Assembly (NCBI GenBank): GCA_030374805.1
Contig: JARGSG010000207.1
Coordinates: 186,001 to 250,000 of the forward strand
DNA length: 64,000 nt
DNA from: Gracilaria gracilis
Lineage: Eukaryota; Rhodophyta; Florideophyceae; Gracilariales; Gracilariaceae
Direction of reading: 5' to 3'
Positions 51,463 to 61,872 of this stretch are shown here, piece by piece. The number at the start of each line of letters is the position of its first letter. Position 1 is the first letter of the stretch. A program made the position numbers and the translations under genes. The notes under the pieces are model-generated. The model was not told where the DNA came from. It did no database searches and worked only from the letters and a program-made list of their open reading frames with translations.

Positions 51463-52237
51463 TCGAACGTTGCTGTTTGTCGTGTTCTGAAGTTCTCAAT
51501 GTTTTTTGGACGTTTGCATAGCTCACTTCCTTTACTAAAGACGGCATTTCACTTTGACCACCGAATTGTTCTCTGTGAAATTTCTATGTTGAAAGAGATT
51601 ACATACCATGTGTTTTCCACTCATGTGTTCCTATCGAAACCTTGAAGTGTGCTCTTAGAAAGAACTCTCGAAGGAACGTTTCTGACGACAAGCTGTAGTC
51701 ACATATATTGCAGTTCAGGTGAAATTTTCTTTGGGGTCTTTCTGAGGAGAAAGATACGAAGATACTGATGAGTAGGTCCCCCATGGATTTAGAGTAGAGA
51801 ACTATGAGACACAATAAAGAGTATATATTAGCGTATGTGCTTTCACATGACTGCAATAGCAACGAAGATATCTTGCCAAGTCTTCATGAGGTTCGCAGCT
51901 TTGATAGATTGTTGTATTGCCCTCGAGTAGAGTCTCTACGGAGTACGGTGCTAATCTGACTGATGGCTACAAACTCTGACTGCTGAACATGTAGTGCAGA
52001 CAATCTCAGTAAACAACTTGCAAAGAGAGGATGCGCTTTACAAATGCTATCTCGTGGATAATCTCGCTGTGTCGCTTCCATAGAGAAACAGAGAACAGGA
52101 TGAATAAAAACAAGCACAGCTTCTCATGTTGTAGCATTCGCCTTCCATACATGGGGACATCACTCGTGGTGCTTAGTTACGAGGACCCATGTTCTTCTTA
52201 CCAATCCTGTTGTGCCTAGGTTTTCGAACACCTCCGC
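51463..52237. other. Intergenic, 775 bp
   Basis: AT-rich convergent spacer. No gene supported; short minus-strand frames (51599-51862, 51884-52117) show no recognisable content. If the intron of the next gene is retained, its ORF would extend left to 52173. Confidence 0.45.
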
Positions 52238-52676
52238 TCATTCGTGCAGATGCCATTCTGCTTCTGTGACGCAAAGGAATACGTAAATCGATGACCCATA
52301 TGTGGACAGTGACAGACTTCACCTTACCAATGCAGTGGATACCTAGCTCGTAGTTTGGATTCAATAGCTCATCAAAAGTTTTGAAGACCTGGTCAAGGAT
52401 TTCTTCAAAGTCATCAAACGTAGGCAGCCGCGCATCTCCACTCACAATATGTTCCACAGTTACTTTCTGGAATTCGGCTCGTTTTATGAGCTGGCGTTTT
52501 GCGATAGTACCATGTGCGGTCTCCGCTTTACCTGAGTCAAACTCAACTTCAAAACTCGAAGATTCTAAACGGAGGCTTCTCCCCTGCGGACGGGTTGTCT
52601 CACTCTCGATAAGACTCATCCCTGACATTCTCTCTTGCAAACCAGCAACCAACTCATGAAAAGCTTTTTCATCCAT
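52238..52676 (-). CDS. Small acidic protein, unknown, two exons
   Basis: Exons 52676-52328 and 52263-52238 (donor GTAAGG, 64-nt intron); about 124 aa starting MDEKAFHELVAGLQERM. The acceptor region has three AGs 3 nt apart (after 52264, 52261 and 52258), all in the same frame, giving C-termini that end in EWHLHE. Without splicing the frame stays open to 52173 and gives a basic 167-aa form. The body (FDDFEEILDQVFKTFDELLNP) is helical and acidic. No family recognised. Splice consensus and the intron length typical of this genome favour the spliced form. Confidence 0.5.
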
Positions 52677-53499
52677 ACTGAAGGCTTTGCTTTCTCTCAA
52701 GTTCAAGAACAGGGAACTCAGAAATGTATGTTTGGGCCAAGCAATGTTGCTCTATTGTTCACAAGTTATAGAATTTGAAGACCAGGTGCACCGAAGGCAA
52801 TGTTGACCTGACGTTGTGAATGACGGTACAGAATACTATCTGGAGCTGCTTGTGCCAAGGATTGCGCAGTGTTAGCAGTTGTATTTTGTTCCTCGAACCG
52901 CCTCAAAATGAGTGCAAGGTTCAATTTCGGTACGGGATTACTGAAGCTGACGAGATGATTTTACACCGTTCCCGGGATTCGAGTGCTTTTCAATGCACAA
53001 GAACAACTTGACGAGAGTGCGTAATATTTCCAGACAACGTGATTGGATGTATGCCACCGCTCTTCAACACGGTAAATCGTACAAATCCACGGAGTTCATG
53101 CTCTTCAAATTTGCACCGAAACTTACAGATCTTCTTCATTTACGCATGGTGCAACATGCAATTATAGATTCGTCTAAGGCTTACCGAATCTTATCGAACG
53201 AAGCAAAACTGTTTTGTAGGCCTGAGCCCATAAATTCTTCTTGTTCCATATTCAAGACTCCTTCCACAAAGCAAGGCAACAAATTTCACATGTTGCTCAC
53301 GGGCCTGCTTTCGAAAGATACTTCGAGTTCTGATGACAAAAACGAGTTTCGAAACTGATCATTAAAGACACTGTATCCCATCTCTTGAACCATTCTATTT
53401 CCATCATCGTAATCTTTTCGTCACCCAAACTATCACATGAAATCCACAGTGTCGCATTCTCAACGTATAAGATCAACAACTGAAAGAGCTCCAAACCAC
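52677..53499. other. Intergenic, 823 bp
   Basis: A plus-strand frame 52993-53358 (121 codons) is open and starts with ATG but shows no domain and sits antisense between two minus-strand genes. I do not call it. The remainder is AT-rich spacer. Confidence 0.4.
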
Positions 53500-54428
53500 T
53501 TATTGACGAAGCAAAAGCTCAGCGTCCTGAACGGCCACGTCGTAGCACGTCCTCTCGACCTTGGAAACACTGCTTTTGAGGACCCGAAGTTTTGAGTACA
53601 TTTCCTTTATATCCAACTGGTGCTTCTCAGAAAGATGGGCCAAGGAACCTTCAATCTCTGCGAGAAAGATGGCAATTTGATCGGAAGAGTTTGAGTCTGA
53701 TACACCCTGTCTCATGAGCTCACCAGTAAGATCTGCGACCCCAAGTAAGTAGTCAGATAAATCCAGTGAAAGAGGTGGCTTCCCTTTCATTTCACAGACT
53801 TCCTTTATTTCGTTCCCAATCTGATCGGGGCTCATGAGAGTATGATGAACGATGTAATAGAGGAAGGTGCGGGCTTCAACATATTCTTGAATACCGAACG
53901 TAAAGGCTCGATGAAAACGATAGTAATCGTTTTGATCAACTTCATTCGCAATTCTAGTCGCCATTGTAACTCTTACTTTCGAGAGAGAATGGGAAACTCG
54001 TTCGATATCTTTTTCTCGCGTTGACGGGGTTATTCTTGTAAAGAGAAACAAATGCATTGTAATGATCAGTATTACATAGTTCGCATTGCTTGGGAACCCG
54101 TTACTTCACAACTTACCGATGCACGGCGTTTATGGCACGTTTGCTTTCGCGTGTGATGTCCCGACTCGCTTTCACAAGGCGTTCTCTCCGGTCGTGCTTC
54201 AATAGGGAGCGATAAAATGAGTCGGGGTCAGTAAAGTTGCTTCTGCATCATGACGAAATGAACCCCTGAGCAACGTTCTTCAAGACAAAGAGGCCGTGGG
54301 AATGGTCATACCTGTTCATCTAACTGTGTTCGATACTTAGTAAATATATCCTTGAACGGATTATGAGCGGCTCCGTAAGTGACTTTGTAAGACTTGCGTG
54401 GACGTTGAGCTTCTCCGGAATTTTGCAT
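53500..54428 (-). CDS. Translin-associated factor X (TRAX)
   Basis: Three exons: 54428-54312, 54196-54117 and 54034-53500 (introns 115 and 82 nt); 243 aa. The joined N-terminal helix reads ...YRTQLDEQ then HDRRERLVKASRDITRESK across the first junction, and NAVHR then ITPSTREKD across the second. Both match TRAX continuity and confirm the splice sites. Later blocks RFHRAFTFGIQEYVEARTFLY and DLSDYLLGVADLTGELMRQG are the family signature. TRAX pairs with translin to form C3PO, a Mg-dependent endoribonuclease acting on small RNA and tRNA fragments. Translin itself is not in the window. In TRAX the acidic residues of E-x-x-E and E-L-M-R are catalytic, and E is present in QEYVEA and GELMRQ. Confidence 0.93.
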
Positions 54429-57212
54429 TGTAGTGCTTCAATACTCTACAAACTCCAACGCAGGCTTCTCTTCCTTCGTATTCTAATGAATCGGTGAACA
54501 ATCTGAAACGAATGCGTATCAGGCTGTAGTTGGGTTTATCTTTCTCTCTAGAAGATTGGTCTGTGTAACTCGTAACAAAACAGATGGAATCGAAACAGTG
54601 CGGATTATTGGTGTCCTAAGAACGATCCGGTATTCAACAGAATTCGTAGTCTGTAGTACATATGCCTCTCTTGGACCCCGTAAAGAGTGTTGGTATCTAC
54701 GATGAGCCGACGAACAGAATGCGCCGAATGTCCAAACTGGCCAAACTTTAGATGCAAAAAAAAGCTGATTAGGACTGTTCACCGCGCTGGCACCGCCAGG
54801 GCGGGTTCAGCCATGATGGCTCGGTGCGCCTTGAGCCCGCGCTTTTGTGCGCTTCATCGAAAGAAGAAATGCGAAGACGTCTCTCTCTCGAAAGATTGTG
54901 TATGATGGTGTCTATCATGTCAGCGATGTTTCGTTACTACCAGACCAACGACGCCGTGCGTCTATGATGCTCATTCGGAAAAAAGAAGCGTTTCTCCTCC
55001 ACTACCCCATCAATCTTCGTTGTGCTCGTGCTTGTTCGCGCCAATAGATTCTTGGCCATTCTTGGCCTTCTTTTTGCTTTGACTCCGCACTCACCAAATG
55101 ATGTCTTGCTCAATACTGTGAATTTCAACGAGTCTGGTCCACATCCTTTCAGCATGGCTGTTAACAAGAGCCTTGGCAGTGTGGTGGAGACACTGATGTG
55201 GTGGAGACACTGATAAAACAGTTCGGCTTTGAGAAGAGTAAGGTGAAAAAATCTGTACAGGTACTCTCAACTGGCGAAGTTCCTTTCATTGCGCATTTCT
55301 AGACTGTGATTGGAGAAGAAACGTTGTGTGCAAAGATGTAAGGCGAACGGCTCAGTCTTTCTGTACTGCCATTCTTACGATATCTCAGCTCTGGGTGAAT
55401 TCAGCGTGTATTCTGGCTTATCAATTGATTCTTGCGGCTGGGAACGGCGTTCTGTCTGGAATAGATACAGCACTGTTGGAGCTAACTTGTCCTACCGAAG
55501 TCAAAAAGCACATTGCGTTTCTTCGTCCAAAGGTGCCTAACATTTCTGACTCAGATCGTATCTGCTGGTACGCACTTCTCTTCTGTCCTGGGACTACGCC
55601 CCCGGGGCCGAGCTAAAGCGTATTTCGATCGTGGTACTACAAACTTTTGTATCATCGATTTTGACTTTGGTACTTCATTTCAGAATCATGCCATTCGTGA
55701 GCATCTGACAATGAAAGAACTTCCAACTCGAAATGAAGGACAGAAAACTGAGTTTTCTTAAACACGAATGTGCATCTCTAGCTTGAAACTCTACGTAATG
55801 GAAGGCGTTTTGGCTCTTGCGTATGAGCCGAATTCTCGTCTTCTTGTAAAACATCGTTCACGACGTCGAGTCACGTCACATCCGGTAAGAGAGTATGTGT
55901 TGCGCATTTGAAGAGTTTAACCAAAGTGCGGTTCTTCCGATGAGAGCAGCGGAGAGTCAGAATGCTTTGTGCACTTTGGGCTTGTTCCCAGCGATTCGCA
56001 CAAGTTCATGAGATATGGGCGATAGGCATAATCGGGTACCTCTGCTCGAGAACTATGGTGATCTTCAGGAACAAAACTGTGAGGAACGAGGAAAGGACTG
56101 CGCATCTGGACAGGGCTTTTACTTTATGATAAGTGCATCTTCTCGTTCAATCTGGAAGAAGAGATGAATATCATTAACAAATCAGATAAAGACGAACGTC
56201 TGTAAACAATTAGTCTTGGCGCCCATTGATTGAAGAAGCTAAACACCGGTAAGATACTCCTAAATATGGCGAAGATATGATTTCCTTTTTTGTTCCGAAA
56301 CTATGACTGCCTTCGTAGATGATTTTAAACACTCTCGACAGCCTTAAATGGTTGCCTCAGTTTTTTTCAGGCCAGACAAAGGAAAACTCGAAGAACACTC
56401 GCATTCTTCATTACCTCATACCAAAAGGTATTCTTGCGTGGCACTACTTAAATGCTTACGGTTGAACTTCTTTCGATACCATTTTGCAAAGGTTGTCCCA
56501 GTGCCTTGATGACTGATGATGAGAGTGGGCTATAGATACGAGTATAAGAAATTAGCGTCACACTTGTAGTCTCACAGAACCATCCAAACATTTCTTTCTG
56601 TAGCTTCTGAAATACGAATTGTTATCTGTACTCAATTTACCACCTACGCGTCGCAGCCAGTAATTTATGCTACTTATGAAGTTCCCATGCTTGCTCACGG
56701 TATGAACTCGATATAGAAAGATTTCAAACACTGCCCTAATGTGTGGATATCAGCCTGTTTCTATCGCTTTTCTCAGACGAGATCGAAATAGTAGGCACTG
56801 CTAGTCTTACTACAACAGCATCCTTTCGTGGTTTAACACAAGTTTGCCATCCAACAAACTCAGCTGCTAGCTCAAATGCTCAATTCTTAAGTTGCGTTTC
56901 ATAAATTCAAGGAATCCAACAAGGAAGGTTAGTAGTGTTACCCGAAACGTTCTTAAGTTACTCAGGTTTATAAAGCCTGTCAATGTCCTCCCCATATACA
57001 AAGCTTGGAACACCTGGGTGCCATTCGACTCCACTACGTAAGAATTCGCTGTTCCCAAGTGATTTGACTCATTTATTATTGGTTATCTATTGGATAAGAG
57101 AGCCTGTCGTTTCGCTCAGCTCTTCCCGCCCGCACGGAAAAAGGAAGGCAGGCAATCAGTCTCGCAATTGTCACTTCATTCTTTCCCTCTCGGAACCATC
57201 CACAACTTTCAT
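54429..57212. other. Large spacer with a broken ORF
   Basis: 2.8 kb without an intact gene. An exact GTATCTAC (54693-54700) lies 265 bp upstream of TRAX. Around 54990-55760 several frames have coding character but are interrupted. At 55180-55213 a perfect 17-bp sequence, TGTGGTGGAGACACTGA, is directly duplicated; ignoring one copy would join SLGSVVETL to IKQFGFEKSKVKKSVQVL. Further stops follow, so this looks like a decayed gene of unknown family. From about 55800 to 57100 I see only AT-rich spacer and the PP2C promoter. Confidence 0.4.
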
Positions 57213-58514
57213 ATGGACAGAGCATCTTCTACGCCCAAAGTTCAAAAGTTTCAATCTCTTCAAGATTCGCATTCATATGAAAACGAAGCAACAAGAGTCA
57301 AGCCATACCGGTTACAAAGCTTGGTGGAATGCCCATCAGACTATTCTGCTTCACGTAAACTAACACCAAGGCCTCCGAAATTGAAGTTGCCAAAAACCTC
57401 GCCAGTGTTGACTTCTTCACAAACTCAGTTTCCAGCAGAGCTTCGAGCATACGGAGAGGTGTATGCTGCCCAAGCAAGAAGAGGACGTCGTCATCTCAAC
57501 CTCGAAGATAGATTTGCTGCAAAGGAACTGGCCCAAAGAGGACTTAGACCTGTGGTATCTCTGTTCGCTATTTTTGATGGACATGGTGGAGCTGAGGCCG
57601 CCGACCTGTCCAGCGAGCGGCTATTTGGGTTTATCTTAAACACATATCGAAGAAGTGGGGATTTGAAAGCTTCGCTTAGAACCGCTTTCCTTAAAATGGA
57701 CGAGACTCTTCTTCATCTTTACCTCGTAGCCTCTGGAACTATTACCGGAAGGTCGAGAATGACTTCCTCAATGTCTGACCACTCCCTCCCACGTACAGAT
57801 GTCCCCATTGCACATAAGGAGCTTGGCGGTCTTTGTGGGACAACAGCAACAGTAGTGGCTCTAGTTGGCGATACCATGACTATCGCGTACGTCGGAGACT
57901 CTCGTGTTATTGCTTTCGGAAAGAAGGAAGTCAAACGTTTATCCAAAGACCATCGAGAATCAAACCTTGACGAGCAGACTAGATGTGTAAGTGAGGGTGG
58001 GTACTTCTTCAAAGGACGAATAAATGGGGTGTTGTCCTTGACACGCTCAATAGGTGATGTGGAGCAAAGAACCATTGTGCTGGCAGAACCTGAGATTAAC
58101 GAAGTTCAGCTGAATGGTTTCGAGGGTTTGGTTATTGCAAGCGATGGGGTTTGGGATGTTCTACATGATGAAGAAGTCGCGGAAATTGCAAGGAAACAGT
58201 GTGAGAAGGGCGAAAGGGTGGCAGTCCAAGAAATATTGGATACAGCTCAAAGAAGAGGAGCTCGTGATGATGTAAGCGCTGTGATTGTGAACTTCAAGAA
58301 GTACGAGCAGATATTAACGAAACATTCCATCGAATCTGTTTCTACACCTCTTTCATGTTCAGATGGTCTGAAGTCCACAATGGACACATTTTCAGCTTTG
58401 TCTCTTTCCACGCCAAGGTATTTTTCTCCTGAACCACAGTCTCTGGAATCACTGTCACCAAGACCATCACCTCTCCCTACCCCGCTGTCGAAGCGATCTA
58501 ACATCTGGAGGTGA
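57213..58514 (+). CDS. PP2C-family serine/threonine phosphatase
   Basis: 433 aa from the ATG at 57213; the frame upstream begins with a TTG. All PP2C motifs are present in order: RRGRRHLNLEDRFAA (metal/phosphate-binding RxxxED), LFAIFDGHGGAEAADL (DGHGG), GGLCGTTATVVAL, IAYVGDSRVIAF, LSKDHR, LTRSIGD, VIASDGVWDVL (DG) and ARDDVSAVIVNF (final DD). The acidic metal-binding residues are intact, so it should be active with Mn/Mg. Flanking sequences are Ser/Pro-rich and unlike regulatory domains I know. The insertion between DGHGG and GTTA (SRMTSSMSDHSLPRT) is longer than minimal. Substrates unknown. Confidence 0.94.
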   Translation: MDRASSTPKVQKFQSLQDSHSYENEATRVKPYRLQSLVECPSDYSASRKLTPRPPKLKLPKTSPVLTSSQTQFPAELRAYGEVYAAQARRGRRHLNLEDRFAAKELAQRGLRPVVSLFAIFDGHGGAEAADLSSERLFGFILNTYRRSGDLKASLRTAFLKMDETLLHLYLVASGTITGRSRMTSSMSDHSLPRTDVPIAHKELGGLCGTTATVVALVGDTMTIAYVGDSRVIAFGKKEVKRLSKDHRESNLDEQTRCVSEGGYFFKGRINGVLSLTRSIGDVEQRTIVLAEPEINEVQLNGFEGLVIASDGVWDVLHDEEVAEIARKQCEKGERVAVQEILDTAQRRGARDDVSAVIVNFKKYEQILTKHSIESVSTPLSCSDGLKSTMDTFSALSLSTPRYFSPEPQSLESLSPRPSPLPTPLSKRSNIWR

Positions 58515-59195
58515 GCGGAAACATATACGTAAATGACAAGAAGTGGAACATGACAAGCAAGTGGGAGAGAACACAAGACATGCTCCATTAAACCATTGTT
58601 CTTAATACCTTCGTAGTAAATGACGAACGATTTGGAGCTCACTGGCCCGTTGCGCAGGATACCATTCGATAGCGCAGCGACTATGCTGGCCCTATTCTGT
58701 ATTGTATTGTTGTTCCGCTGAACGCCATGAGAAGTATGAACTTAAACCCCATTTTGACACCCAGCTGAACACCATGTATATGAATAAATTGGTACTTACG
58801 CGAGAGGGATTAGCCTAGTTTCCTTATCGGGTCGAGCGAGTCCACATCTGTTCACCTTATATCAAACCACAACGACCCCATCGTTGTCTGCTGGACGGTT
58901 TTCAGAAAAGATTTGCCGTCTACGGAACTTAAAATCATGAGCGTTTGAAACGATTTCGAGCGAAATTGTGTTGATCTCTGTAACGGAGAGGCGGTAATCC
59001 GGGATTCTCTCACTGGGTATCTATAACTACCTTCATGGATTGGGTAACAAGCTTATGAAATTCGCAGCTGTAGGTACGTATGATACCTTGCCAAGAAAGT
59101 TCAAGAACTCCTTCATCACTGAAGTCCTTTGAGCTTTTTGAGTTGCTTGAATTCGGATCAAGTACATACTGCTCGACCCACACACTTTGTGAAAA
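58515..59195. other. Intergenic upstream of the glycosylase gene
   Basis: 681 bp without a gene. GTATCTAT (one mismatch to the recurrent octamer) lies at 59028-59035, 161 bp before the next ATG. Confidence 0.45.
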
Positions 59196-60266
59196 ATGCG
59201 TTCTTCTAGACAAGCACTTGGTTTGGCTTTTGCTTTCGCGCCACAGTTTGCCTTGCAGGCTCGATCAAAACTCGCAACAAGGAGCATCGGCCACTCAATT
59301 ATGTTTGGAGTTGGGAGATGGAGCATGTGTTCAGATATCGGGGAGGCTGCGAAAGCTGAAATATTCAAACCATCACCATTTCATAAATACAGAGTGGCCC
59401 GTTCCCGTAGAATAAGCAATCAATCGCAAGAGGCCAACAAGCTGATGGGCGACAACTCAAGTTCAGAAATGGAAATGTCTTCAGAAGTAGATACGAGGGA
59501 CGTGACGGAGACGGGAAGAGATGAAAAGGAAGCAAAACAGGCAGAGAAGCCAAAAGCTGAGATAGTTGATGATCCCAAGGAGGACAAGACCCGAAGGCAA
59601 GTGGCGAACCAAAAGATCAGACTTACAGGGCTTGAAGAAGTAGAGCTCAAGGATGCTAGCATTGAAAACAAAATGCAGTTTGATTCTCATGAAGATCTAA
59701 TGAAAGCTCTACACGAGTTGGCAAACGATCCTCTGGAAAGCGAGGGTGGGCGCATTGTCTTGTATCGGGGATCCAAGACAGCCAAGATAATGATCATCGG
59801 TGAAGCACCTGGCGAGATGGAAGATAGGCTGGGTAAGCCCTTTGTAGGTCGAGCAGGAGAACTGCTGGACAAGATTTTCGACTACGGAGGTTTCGATACT
59901 GAGACACAGGTTTACGTGACAAACGTAGTGAAGAGAAGGCCTCATAAGAATAGAACACCGAACAGCGTTGAAATGCAGTACTATAAACCCTACCTTCTGG
60001 AGGAGATAAGGTTGATCCAACCGGCAATCATTGTGCTTGCCGGCGCTGTTGCTGCGCAGGCAATGCTAGGACCCGTGAGCATCACAAAGGTCAGAGGGAA
60101 ATGGTACGGCGGCGGAACACAACCTTGGGTAATGCCCATATTCCATCCTGCATATTTACTTCGCAACCCAATACGAAAGCATGATATGGTCACAGACATC
60201 GAGGAAATTCGAGACAAGTACATACAAGAGGTGCCCAATGGTACGCTTAGTCCGCTGAAAAGGTAG
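59196..60266 (+). CDS. Family-4-type uracil-DNA glycosylase lacking Fe-S cysteines
   Basis: 356 aa, ATG at 59196. Residues 1-45 (MRSSRQALGLAFAFAPQFAL, few acids) look like an organelle-targeting peptide. An acidic Lys/Glu linker follows to ~170. The UDG domain has motif 1 GEAPGEMEDRLGKPFVGRAG, a YVTNVVKRRPHKNRTP segment and motif 2 HPAYLLRNP, as in bacterial family-4 enzymes that remove uracil from DNA. Family-4 enzymes normally bind a 4Fe-4S cluster through four cysteines. Here those positions hold other residues (no C-x2-C before the domain, KRRP where KCRP is usual), and the only cysteine in the protein is near residue 45. It ends 24 bp from the carrier gene's stop. Confidence 0.87.
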   Translation: MRSSRQALGLAFAFAPQFALQARSKLATRSIGHSIMFGVGRWSMCSDIGEAAKAEIFKPSPFHKYRVARSRRISNQSQEANKLMGDNSSSEMEMSSEVDTRDVTETGRDEKEAKQAEKPKAEIVDDPKEDKTRRQVANQKIRLTGLEEVELKDASIENKMQFDSHEDLMKALHELANDPLESEGGRIVLYRGSKTAKIMIIGEAPGEMEDRLGKPFVGRAGELLDKIFDYGGFDTETQVYVTNVVKRRPHKNRTPNSVEMQYYKPYLLEEIRLIQPAIIVLAGAVAAQAMLGPVSITKVRGKWYGGGTQPWVMPIFHPAYLLRNPIRKHDMVTDIEEIRDKYIQEVPNGTLSPLKR

Positions 60267-60290
60267 TCCGCTCTTTTCGACACTAGAGCC

Positions 60291-61313
60291 TCACTTGTAT
60301 GATTTGTTCCATTTCTCCTCGAGTGCCTTCCAGATGACAGAGAATGTGAGCCCTTGGAAGCCATTCGCAATGATTCGAGTACGTAACCCACGACCCAATA
60401 AGCCCATAATTCCATCGGCATCCACTACCATCTTTATCGCGTGGGGATATGTAATGGGCGTTTCATGTGTTTGCTTAGTAGTCTTCACAACACGCAAGCT
60501 GTTGCTGCAGCAATCGGAAATAACCGAAGAAGTAAAACCAATGAAGGCATTGCGACCAAACTTCTGGAAAGTTCTGTCGGGGTCGGGCTTCGGAATATAC
60601 TCTTGGAGAGTATTGAAGGTGAAGAACCACGGAAAGCTTGTATGTCACGAGCAGTTAGAATCTTGATGTATATTGCTTGAATGTGGTTGATAACTTACTG
60701 TCCGACTAAGGTTGCAGAGTATGTCGCGAGGGCACCATGATAGAGGACAAGTGGCCCTCCATGAGCTATTCTGCCTCTCAGGACTGTTAATCCCTTTGCG
60801 CCTTCGACCTGCAAAGTAGTCTTCATGGCATCAATGGCTAAATAGTAGAAAATAAAAGTCAGTACCACAAGCATAGATTGGTGCAGGAAAGGAAGCACAC
60901 AACTTACGCATAAGAAAGATACGCCACGCAGCAGCTGTTCCTGACGCAGCGATGGTCTTTACACCAACTGGCAGGTCCTTTGTATTATCGAACGAGTCAA
61001 GGAGGGTAAGCATACCAGAATTTGCAGCAGTGTCTCCGAAACGAGACAAAGGCCCTTGGAACAAAGCTGGCAACACGCCCCTGTAGAATCGTCGGACACC
61101 GCCATCGGCGTACAGTGTGCGAATGGCAGCGGAGGTGGTGGAGTTGCCATAACGATACTGATAGTTCATGGTGGAGCGAAGTGGCATGAGGGTAACCACT
61201 TGAGCAGCCATAGCTGCAGCACCTGGAATACCGCCCCCAATCGCTCTTTTGCCGGCCTTTTTGAAGATCTCCGACACCGGAGGGCGCTGCTGATCTGTTG
61301 GTGAGGTAGACAT
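60291..61313 (-). CDS. Mitochondrial carrier family protein
   Basis: Three exons: 61313-60908, 60838-60709 and 60636-60291 (introns 69 and 72 nt); 293 aa. The exon 1/2 junction recreates the carrier signature as PIDAMK, from ...RIFLM, P, then IDAMKTT. Repeat 1 has a relaxed version, MPLRSTMNYQYRYG, and repeat 3 SLRVVKTTKQTHE. Each is followed by a G-x-x-G-like helix pair (GGVRRFYRGVLPALFQGP and DGIMGLLGRGLRTRI). Six transmembrane helices in three repeats are expected in the inner mitochondrial (or another organelle) membrane. The loss of Pro-x-Asp in repeats 1 and 3 marks a divergent subgroup, so the substrate cannot be assigned. Confidence 0.85.
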
Positions 61314-61872
61314 GTTTGATGGCTTGGTAGCGCCTTAGGCACGAGCAACTTGCGCAACAACCGATGAGAGAGAAGAGACAACGCGGCTGCGCGAAAAGAG
61401 AAGAAGAGTTTTACTTCTCGAGTTGCTAGTACAGACACAGCAGCTTCGATCCGCCAAGTGTTCAGTCGTAAGGACGTGACAGATTCGCTCAGCAGCACTC
61501 GCGCGGGGCAGAGGAAAGAGGGCTCAAAGGCTTGTATACCCGTAACAGGTAACGTTCCTACCGTCGGTACGTGAAGGAAGCCCTGAGCTTGACTTTGGTT
61601 ACACAATCAGATGGATGCTGACTCTCAACTAGAGAGATAGGTCGTAGAAACAAATCGGCGCGCCACGTGCAGCTCTATGTCAACCGCCTGAAATGGGCAC
61701 AACGCGCGGCGAGTAGCGCCCAACGGACACGCCCCTGCGCACTTGGCATCACGTCACACGCTGTCTCCATAAAAGTTCTCACCGCGTCCAATCGCGGCGC
61801 CCAATCACATGGCTCATGCCGCTGTCAAACATCTTAGAGGTTGACCTTTGAAGTTCACGGCTAAGGTTATAT
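61314..61872. other. Promoter region of the carrier gene
   Basis: 559 bp. CCAAT-like pairs (CCAATCGCGGCGCCCAATCA, about 61787-61806), CACGTCAC near 61751 and CCATAAAAG near 61768 suggest promoter elements, though on the plus strand they point toward 61848. No ORF with support. HAUS5-like ends at its right edge. Confidence 0.4.

Noticed and set aside
52993-53358. Plus-strand ORF of 121 codons
   Set aside because: No domain and antisense to a spacer between two minus-strand genes; nothing distinguishes it from chance.
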